Assembly (NCBI RefSeq): GCF_014199255.1
Contig: NZ_JACIJF010000022.1
Coordinates: 1-39,849, forward strand
DNA length: 39,849 nt
Direction: 5' to 3'
DNA from: Sphingomonas xinjiangensis
GTDB lineage: Bacteria > Pseudomonadota > Alphaproteobacteria > Sphingomonadales > Sphingomonadaceae
A program made the position numbers and the translations under genes. How positions within the stretch are numbered: the stretch's first letter is position 1; each line of letters opens with the position of its first letter. Shown here piece after piece: positions 34,730 through 39,849 of the stretch. Under the pieces are notes generated by a model. It saw only the letters and a program-made list of their open reading frames with translations. It was not told the DNA's origin and did no database searches.

Positions 34730-35186
34730 TTATCCTTCCTGCCCGAACACCAGACCCTGCCGGACACTGGTATCTGCGGTCAGATGATGGTGCGGAGCGG
34801 GTCGATCATCGTTCCCGCTTGCCCCAAGATTTGACGCGCCGGCAGCTTACCAGCGCTCGCTCCCGAAAGCCGACTGTCGCTAAACCACCCAAAGTGCGAC
34901 AGAAACCTCGGCGTGCGCCGAAGATGAACGGAGGGCAGCTATTGGGAAGCGGTCAGGTATGCTGCAATGGCAGCTACTGGCGCTCAGCTGCCGAGGTTGG
35001 CCAGTGTCGCGGACCTCCTTCGTGCTGCTCCGTCTTCGCGGCGGTCAGCGCGTACGTGGTTGGGTGGTCCAATGATGCCGTGAAAGGGCGACATGATCGG
35101 CACCTGGCAAAACTTCGCCCTGCTTGCCGTCGGCTTATGGATCAGGTCCGGCTCGGCCGGGCAGGCAAAGGAAGAAACCCTAGCAC
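34730..35186. other. Intergenic stretch without recognised gene
   Basis: Long frames here have arginine/serine-rich products without family features and no convincing start sites. The text CGAAAGCCGACTGTCGCT and CCACCCAAAG is reminiscent of degraded intergenic repeats I associate with sphingomonads, but I cannot verify this. Confidence 0.4.
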
Positions 35187-35705
35187 CTACCCGCCAGCCC
35201 GACGACCCCATCTGCACCGCAGCGGAGGAACCCCGCCAATGAACATCGCCTTCATCATCGAAGCCGTTGCAGAGCTTACCAGCCATGGTGGGTCGGCACG
35301 AGAGGCGGACACCGACCGCAAGGAACACTCCCTAGCAGTGTGATCATCCAAGATCCTCTCTACGCGTCTAACCAGATCTTGCGGGGCGCACGGCTTTACC
35401 AAGTAGTCGCTAGCGCCCGCGCTTAACGCCTCAGCGATGGCATCTTCGCCCCCTTTCGCCGAAAGCATCAGAACAGCGGGGCAGTATAAGGATGGATTCC
35501 GTCGCACGATGCGCAGGAGGTCCAAACCGTCCATTCCTGGCACATTCTGGTCGAGGATTACGAGATCAGGCTTTTTGAACGCAATGGTGTCGTACGCCAG
35601 CGTGCCGTGATCCAGAACAGTGACGGAATGCCCCACTCTAGTGAGGATCGACTTAACGAGTTCGGCGACAATCTCGTCGTCTTCGACATAGACGATGCGG
35701 GCCAT
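35187..35705 (-). CDS. CheY-like single-domain response regulator with C-terminal tail
   Basis: 172 residues. Residues 1-120 are a receiver domain: acidic pair D9/D10, phospho-acceptor D52 in VILDQNVPG, S82 in LSAKGG and K104 in LVKPC. All conserved positions are present. The remaining ~50 residues (from HTARECSLRS) have no recognised output domain and could be a frame extension into non-conserved DNA. The ATG at 35705 gives the standard MARIVYVEDD start. It is 1.1 kb from a chemoreceptor, so a role in chemotaxis or another phosphorelay is possible; no histidine kinase is in the window. Confidence 0.85.
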   Translation of the reverse strand: MARIVYVEDDEIVAELVKSILTRVGHSVTVLDHGTLAYDTIAFKKPDLVILDQNVPGMDGLDLLRIVRRNPSLYCPAVLMLSAKGGEDAIAEALSAGASDYLVKPCAPQDLVRRVERILDDHTARECSLRSVSASRADPPWLVSSATASMMKAMFIGGVPPLRCRWGRRAGG

Positions 35706-35840
35706 CAAACTTCCCTGGTAAACCGTAGGAGACCATGCTCGACGACGACGATCCGGACCGAGGTGCCTTCCTCCGGAAAACTACCGAGGCGCACGTTAAC
35801 AAATGATTAAGTAGAACTTGCGCGTTATTGAAAGCATTGC

Positions 35841-35975
35841 ATGTTTGAAGTCGATTATCTCCGCCGTCGCGCAGCTCAAGAGCGTGTCGCAGCTCTCAAA
35901 GCGGAGACCATGAAGGTGTTCCGCGCCCATATGGATATGGCTCTTGCTTATGAGCTGCGGCTTCTGGGAGCCTGA
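35841..35975 (+). CDS. Small hypothetical helical protein, 44 residues
   Basis: ATG at 35841 opens MFEVDYLRRRAAQERVAAL followed by KAETMKVFRAHMDMALAYEL and RLLGA, then TGA. It is charged, alanine-rich and predicted helical, resembling short sphingomonad proteins that start with a YxxRRA-type helix. No good Shine-Dalgarno is visible. Function unknown. It is divergent from the response regulator 135 bp away. Confidence 0.55.
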   Translation: MFEVDYLRRRAAQERVAALKAETMKVFRAHMDMALAYELRLLGA

Positions 35976-36135
35976 ACGCTTAAGCGGATCGGGAGTGTGA
36001 GACCGGCCGAAGCGGCGGCGGCGGCCTCCAAGATGCCGCTCGACAGTTGGTCACCGCGTACGTTGTGAACGCGACGTTCAGCGCCTGATCAACATTGTCG
36101 GGCTACAAGTGCTGCTATCGGTCCGGAGAGGTTTG

Positions 36136-36450
36136 ATAACGAAATTTCTTATGTAGGCTGCGCTTGGGCTCGCTACCGCAGTCGCAGCAGTCCCGGCTGA
36201 AGCGCAGGTTGAGTCCCATTAGTACAACCAGCAGCACCGTATCCAACAGGGAATGCGTTCAGGTGAGCTGAATAGGCGCGAATACCAACGCTTGCAGCGC
36301 AATCAGGGGCGAATTGCCCGTGCTGAAGATCGCATGCGCTGGATCGGGGGGCGCCTTATCAACCGGGAGCGTGCCCGACTTGACCGCCGGCAGGATCGCG
36401 CCAGCGCTCGCATTCATCGCCAGAAGCACGATCATCAGGGTCGCTGGTAA
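36136..36450 (+). pseudogene. Small secreted RQKHD-type protein, dead: lost start and two nonsense codons
   Basis: One continuous frame from an ATA at 36136 reads ITKFLM-stop-AALGLATAVAAVPAEAQ, then VESH-stop-YNQQHRIQQGMRSGEL, and on to LINRERARLDRRQD and IHRQKHDHQGRW. It is a signal peptide followed by a charged helical protein of a widespread small family (GEL.RRE, INRERARL, RQKHD). GGAGAGG (36124-36130) lies at ideal spacing before the ATA, which is probably a mutated ATG. TAG codons at 36154-36156 and 36220-36222 interrupt it; the second could be CAG to TAG. An internal ATG at 36253 could start only the C-terminal part. A GC-rich hairpin follows near 36463-36483. Confidence 0.75.
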
Positions 36451-36550
36451 AGCAACGCCCCGCCGGGCCCATGTCCGGCGGCGGCCACCTGTGCTTCGAT
36501 GGGAGCTTCGCTAATCGTCGGTTTAGCGGTAGCGACCGCCGACCGAAGTT

Positions 36551-36700
36551 TCAGTTTGTCGGCTCTTCCGGACGCTTGCGTCGGCCGAGCCATTCGCTAA
36601 CTTCCATCCAGCGCCTTACGCCGTCCATATCGCCAGCTTCAGCAAGCGCCTTCACGCACTCACAGGCGAGGGCTACGGCGAGGCGCTCCTCTTCCGACAT
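36551..36700 (-). CDS. Small DUF6961-related protein, 49 residues
   Basis: ATG at 36700 with GGAGGAAG about 5 bp upstream gives MSEEERLAVALACECVKAL, AEAGDMDGVRRWMEVSEWLG and a basic tail. The AEAGDM.GV.RWM core is shared with the protein at 38712. Both recall the short sphingomonad DUF6961 proteins (alpha-helical, AGD.xGV.xW core). It is divergent from the chemoreceptor, 132 bp away. Function unknown. Confidence 0.65.
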   Translation of the reverse strand: MSEEERLAVALACECVKALAEAGDMDGVRRWMEVSEWLGRRKRPEEPTN

Positions 36701-36832
36701 CACTCTTCCTCCATTTGTTCCAGGGTTGCCGATCAAGGCGCCTTAGGACGCTATTTCCTTAGATTTGAGCAGATCCGACCGCTCACCGTCTAAAATGGCT
36801 AAGGCTCCTCGACTGGGGCAGTCGGAGGTTGG

Positions 36833-38668
36833 ATGACTATCAAGCAGAAGCTGTTTGGCGCCTTAGCGGTGCTCGGAATCACGTTAATCACTCTGGTTGG
36901 TGGATTCACCTGGAGCGCACGTTCAGGCGAGGCGTCTCTATCTACGGTGCTTAACGATCGCGTTCTGCCGCTAAAGGACCTGAAGCTCGTAGCAGATGGT
37001 TACGCCGTGCAAGTAGTCGACGCAGCGCACAAAGCTCGGAATGGAAACGTCACTAACGCGGCTGCGCTTCACACATTGATCCGCGGTGAACGTGAACTCG
37101 ATGGTGCTTGGAAGCGATACCGCGCGACCAAGATCGTAGGTGATGAGGAAGTCCTTGCGAAGTCCGCCGAAGCTGCGATGGCAAAGGCTTCCTCCGCTAC
37201 CGACAAGCTAGAAGCGATCCTGCGCTCAGAGGATCAGGCTGCGCTTGACCAGTTCGTAACCACAGAGCTGTACCAAACGATAGATCCTGTATCAGAGGCG
37301 ATCGGGAAGTTGGTCTCGCTTCAGATCGACGTCGCCGAGAAGGAGACGCATACCGCGCTCGAGACTGCCAGCGCGATGCTTGTACTGCTGGTCGTATTGG
37401 CGCTGATCGGAGTCGCTGTACTAGCCACATCCATCTTCATCGTCGCGCGGAAGGTGGTATCGCCCATTCAGAACCTTGCGATAGCGATCCGCGCCTTAGC
37501 ATCCGCAGACGGGAAAGCGGGTGTTCCGCATCTCGAGCAGCAGGATGAGATTGGAGATATCGCTCGTGCCGTTGACGCGTTCGTCGCCTCCGTCGTCGCA
37601 AAGGAGCGCGACGGGGCCACAACGGCTGCTGCGGTTCAAAATATCGTTACAACCAGTCTCTCGGAAGGCCTCTCTGCCATGGCGCAAGGCGATCTTACGA
37701 AAGAGATTACGGTCGATTTCCCGGATAGCTATGTAGCGCTGAAGAACAACTTCAACCTTGCCCTGGCAGAGTTGCGTGCATTGATTGGCTCAGTAGCCGA
37801 GAGCGCAGCTGCAATTCGCACGGGCTCGGGAGAGATCGCCCAAGCGTCGGAGGATCTGGCGCGGCGAACGGAGGCGAATGCCGCCAGTCTCGAGGAGACG
37901 TCGGCTGCTGTGACGCAGATGGACGGGCGCCTGAAGGCGACCTCCGACGCCGCAAACCGCACCGTGATGCGCGCTGACGGAGCCATTTCTACCGTGCAGG
38001 GCGGGCGTGATGTCGCCGACGAGGCGATGCGCGCGATGACACGGGTGAACGAGAGCGCCAAGGGGATCGATAGCGTTATCGAGGGGCTGGATAAGATCGC
38101 CTTTCAAACCCGCGTTCTGGCGATGAATGCCGCCGTGGAGGCGGGCCGCGCTGGTGAAGCTGGTCGCGGGTTCGCAGTGGTCGCCGACTTGGTATCTGCG
38201 CTCGCCATGCGTGCAGAGGAAGAAGCTGGGCGTGCTCGCGATCAGCTGACCGCTACCCAGTCCGACATCGTCTCGGCGGTGGAGATGGTTCAGAAGGTCG
38301 ATGGTGCGCTTGCGAACATCTCAGGCGATGTGGCCGAGGTACATGCGCTGCTTGGCCAGATCGCGACCGACAATCAGGCCCAGTCGACCGCCATCAGCCA
38401 GATTAGCGTCGCCATTGGCACCATGGACCAGGCGACACAGCAGAATGCAGCCATGGTGGAGCAAACCTCGGCCGCTGCGCGCAATCTGTCGAGTGAAGTG
38501 TCGGTGCTCGCCGAGCAGTCTGCAAAATTCGAAGTCGGCACCGCGACACCAAAGACGTTCCATCCGGCCTCCTCAAAGCGGCCCGGCAATACGGGATACA
38601 CTTCGCCCTCGAAGTCGTTACCCGCGTCCATTTCGCCGCAAGCGCGTGACGACTGGGCAAGCTTCTAA
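36833..38668 (+). CDS. Methyl-accepting chemotaxis protein with C-terminal WxxF pentapeptide
   Basis: 611 residues. TM1 is about 8-28, a periplasmic four-helix-bundle-like sensor about 30-178, TM2 about 180-206, then HAMP (KVVSPIQNLAIAIRAL) and a second HAMP-like stretch (LSEGLSAMAQGDLTKEI), and the signalling domain. The hairpin tip reads KIAFQTRVLAMNAAVEAGRA then GEAGRGFAVVADLVSALAMR. It keeps the core N, E and R of the tip (MNAAVEAGR) but differs from the usual QTN and VVAxEVR. The C-terminus DDWASF fits the xWxxF pentapeptide that tethers CheR/CheB. The start at 36833 has GGAGG 5 bp before it. No cheA, cheW, cheR or cheB gene is in the window, so it works with distant partners. Ligand unknown. 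Confidence 0.9.
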   Translation: MTIKQKLFGALAVLGITLITLVGGFTWSARSGEASLSTVLNDRVLPLKDLKLVADGYAVQVVDAAHKARNGNVTNAAALHTLIRGERELDGAWKRYRATKIVGDEEVLAKSAEAAMAKASSATDKLEAILRSEDQAALDQFVTTELYQTIDPVSEAIGKLVSLQIDVAEKETHTALETASAMLVLLVVLALIGVAVLATSIFIVARKVVSPIQNLAIAIRALASADGKAGVPHLEQQDEIGDIARAVDAFVASVVAKERDGATTAAAVQNIVTTSLSEGLSAMAQGDLTKEITVDFPDSYVALKNNFNLALAELRALIGSVAESAAAIRTGSGEIAQASEDLARRTEANAASLEETSAAVTQMDGRLKATSDAANRTVMRADGAISTVQGGRDVADEAMRAMTRVNESAKGIDSVIEGLDKIAFQTRVLAMNAAVEAGRAGEAGRGFAVVADLVSALAMRAEEEAGRARDQLTATQSDIVSAVEMVQKVDGALANISGDVAEVHALLGQIATDNQAQSTAISQISVAIGTMDQATQQNAAMVEQTSAAARNLSSEVSVLAEQSAKFEVGTATPKTFHPASSKRPGNTGYTSPSKSLPASISPQARDDWASF

Positions 38669-38685
38669 TCCAATCCCGCCCTTCT

Positions 38686-38713
38686 GACCGGCGGCGCACT
38701 AGCGCCGCCGGTC
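38686..38713. terminator. Bidirectional hairpin between convergent genes
   Basis: A perfect 12-bp stem GACCGGCGGCGC / GCGCCGCCGGTC (38686-38697 with 38702-38713) with a 4-nt loop follows the chemoreceptor stop by 17 bp and reaches the stop of the opposing small gene. There is no T-tract, so termination efficiency is uncertain. Confidence 0.6.
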
Positions 38714-38903
38714 AATTCGCCGACCTGTCCAGGCGCTCGAACCGGTCGAGCCGGTCGCCGATCTGCATCCAGCGCTTCACGCCAGCCATGTCGCCCGCTT
38801 CGGCGGGCGCTTTCACGCGTTCATAGACGTGGTCGGGAGCGTCGTCGCCGTGCATGCTCTCGACGGCGAGAGCTTCGGCAAGAGGCTCCTCTTCTCCCGT
38901 CAA
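38712..38903 (-). CDS. DUF6961-like small protein, about 63 residues
   Basis: The conserved part reads GEEEPLAEALAVESMHGDDA then PDHVYERVKAPAEAGDMAGV and KRWMQIGDRLDRFERL, matching the layout of DUF6961 proteins (ALxVExxHGxDAPxxIxERI, AGDxxGVxxWxxIxxRLDxL). I place the start at TTG 38903, which gives the family-like LTGEEEPLAEAL; upstream codons to 38975 are unlike the family. The ribosome site is weak (AAGG very close). Function unknown. It lies tail-to-tail with the chemoreceptor. Confidence 0.65.
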   Translation of the reverse strand: MTGEEEPLAEALAVESMHGDDAPDHVYERVKAPAEAGDMAGVKRWMQIGDRLDRFERLDRSAN

Positions 38904-39123
38904 CCGCCTTGCTCGCCGCCATCGATAAGATCGCCCAGGTTGCCAGCGGAGGCAGGCTCCGCCAGCTTCCGGCATGAGGGAGCTCGGATCGCGCAGCGCA
39001 ATATGACCGCACGAACCAGGGGCTCAACCTTGAAGCTGCCGTCGACCTAGGCCGACGAGCCGATGTCTTCAGCTACGGAACGGATGTCTCGTCCTGCCGA
39101 TGCAGGTCCCAGCAACGAAGTAG

Positions 39124-39477
39124 CTACTGACGTTCGTGAAGTGCTCGCGCTTTTCGCAATCTCAATTCCGCTTCGTAGCAATTCTCATGCCTTCGATCCC
39201 AGAAACGGTGATCAAACCATGCCGCCACACCGGAACCTACGAGGCAGATTACGAAAGCTATGCCTTGAGGCGTATAGAGCTTCAAAAAGCTGAAGCAGAT
39301 CAGAAGGATCAACGCGCCTCCCAGAGCGCGAACTAGATATGGAGCCAATTCCGATCCGGGGGCCGGAACGTGTGTGTTCGCTACCAAAAGCGCGTTGGCA
39401 TGATCATCTTCTCGCATTCCGAAGCCCATCGACGCCGCGGTCCGTTCTGTAAACCTAGTGGCGCCAGCCCCTCGCAT
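39124..39477 (-). CDS. Small predicted membrane protein
   Basis: About 117 residues. Two hydrophobic segments, ALGGALILLICFSFLKLY and GIAFVICLVGSGVAAWF, are separated by a short turn (TPQ). A charged tail DHRFWDRRHENCYEAELRLR follows. An N-in or N-out two-helix membrane protein is predicted. Start is uncertain: ATG at 39477, 39429 or 39417, none with a strong ribosome site. I recognise no family and the neighbours give no clue. Confidence 0.5.
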   Translation of the reverse strand: MRGAGATRFTERTAASMGFGMREDDHANALLVANTHVPAPGSELAPYLVRALGGALILLICFSFLKLYTPQGIAFVICLVGSGVAAWFDHRFWDRRHENCYEAELRLRKARALHERQ

Positions 39478-39631
39478 CACAATCGATCATAAAGATGCTT
39501 GGAGCGAACTACATCCACAGCTCTCTCGCGCGGCGTGTCTCTGGGCGTTCTTCGCGCTGCACCTTGCAGTTCAACCTCCACATACCTGTGGAGTACCTTC
39601 GTATCCTTAACCTCACTGATAGCCTTGCGCT

Positions 39632-39849
39632 ATGGGTCCGGTGAACTTCAAGTTACACCCGCGGAAGCCGGTGCTCGGGACGCATGGAGCTCCCTCGCCC
39701 CAAGCCAAGCTTCCGTTTTTCACGACGTTGAACCTGCAGCGGTCGAAGCTGAACGAAGGGCGGCTTCTCTATCGCGGCCTGAGTCAACAGGCGAAGGCTA
39801 CTCTCCGCTGCCGCAAGGGCACCGGTGTGGTGGATTGGGAAGCGACAAT
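39632..39849 (+). CDS. Open frame running off the right end, partial, unrecognised
   Basis: From ATG 39632 the frame is open to the end of the window: MGPVNFKLHPRKPVLGTHGA, then PFFTTLNLQRSKLNEG and LLYRGLSQQAKATLRCRKGT. Its last 31 codons lie in the inverted repeat that matches 9-103, where the corresponding minus-strand frame is also open. It lacks a clear ribosome site. It could be the start of a gene repeated at both ends or non-coding repeat DNA. Confidence 0.35.
   Translation, partial: MGPVNFKLHPRKPVLGTHGAPSPQAKLPFFTTLNLQRSKLNEGRLLYRGLSQQAKATLRCRKGTGVVDWEAT
39755..39849 (+). repeat. Right copy of the 95-bp inverted repeat
   Basis: Reverse complement of 9-103 with 8 mismatches and no gaps, ending exactly at the window edge, so the repeat may continue outside. 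The copy at the left stops 8 bases before the other edge. Confidence 0.75.

Noticed and set aside
34609..35343. 244-codon plus-strand frame between GH3 and the response regulator
   Set aside because: Arginine/proline-rich composition, no start site, and runs into the response-regulator gene on the other strand.
38911..39120. Plus-strand text with DRAAQYDRTNQGLNLEAAVD and GRRADVFSYG
   Set aside because: It reads protein-like, but a stop separates it from the upstream segment, no start is seen, and I recognise no family; possibly a decayed small gene.
1..39849. CRISPR arrays, tRNA or rRNA genes, riboswitches
   Set aside because: No regularly spaced repeats, cloverleaf-like or rRNA-like sequence noticed on reading either strand; a covariance search would be needed to exclude them fully.

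Overview
The window looks like chromosome from a GC-rich alphaproteobacterium of the Sphingomonadaceae (Sphingomonas or a close relative). The reasons are a Caulobacter/Xanthomonas-type TonB-dependent receptor paired with tryptophan-halogenase-like flavoproteins and a cupin_8 protein, small proteins of a sphingomonad type (DUF6961-like), alphaproteobacterial IS5 and IS110 remnants, and frequent ATGA/GTGA gene overlaps. This is judged from sequence alone; no database was searched.

Bases about 900-34,550 form one large polysaccharide-utilisation locus. Its enzyme set fits galactomannan or galactoglucomannan. It encodes outer-membrane uptake (TonB-dependent receptor, 5527-8949), a divergent operon of three halogenase-family flavoproteins (935-5375), a FIH/JmjC-like cupin (9082-10098), a ROK regulator (10110-11339), a mannokinase-type ROK kinase (11568-12470) and a FucP-like sugar permease (23720-25051). 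The glycosidases and esterases are: GH97 of the retaining alpha-galactosidase type, GH26 mannanase, three GH5 enzymes, two GH2 enzymes (one with an N-terminal LamG-like domain), one intact and one truncated GH27 alpha-galactosidase, a type-B carboxylesterase, a frameshifted SGNH esterase and a GH3 beta-glucosidase. A plausible flow is: mannanases cut the backbone, alpha-galactosidases and esterases remove side groups, the receptor imports oligomers, GH2/GH3 enzymes finish them, and the permease and mannokinase take mannose into the cytoplasm. No GH130 phosphorylase, mannose-6-phosphate isomerase or epimerase is present here.

Three divergent promoters of the locus carry the same element, TATTTCAA-N-TTG (5392-5408, 11416-11432, 14510-14526). 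I propose it as the operator of the ROK regulator.

The locus is scarred by mobile DNA: an internally deleted IS5-family element at the left, a tyrosine-recombinase 3' fragment just upstream of the permease, and an IS110-family fragment that has removed the 5' half of the second GH27. The right part (34,554-39,849) is a different, mostly small-gene region: a CheY-like regulator, a chemoreceptor ending in a WxxF pentapeptide, two small related proteins flanking it, a nonsense-ridden secreted-protein pseudogene and a small membrane protein. The two ends of the window carry a 95-bp inverted repeat with 8 mismatches.
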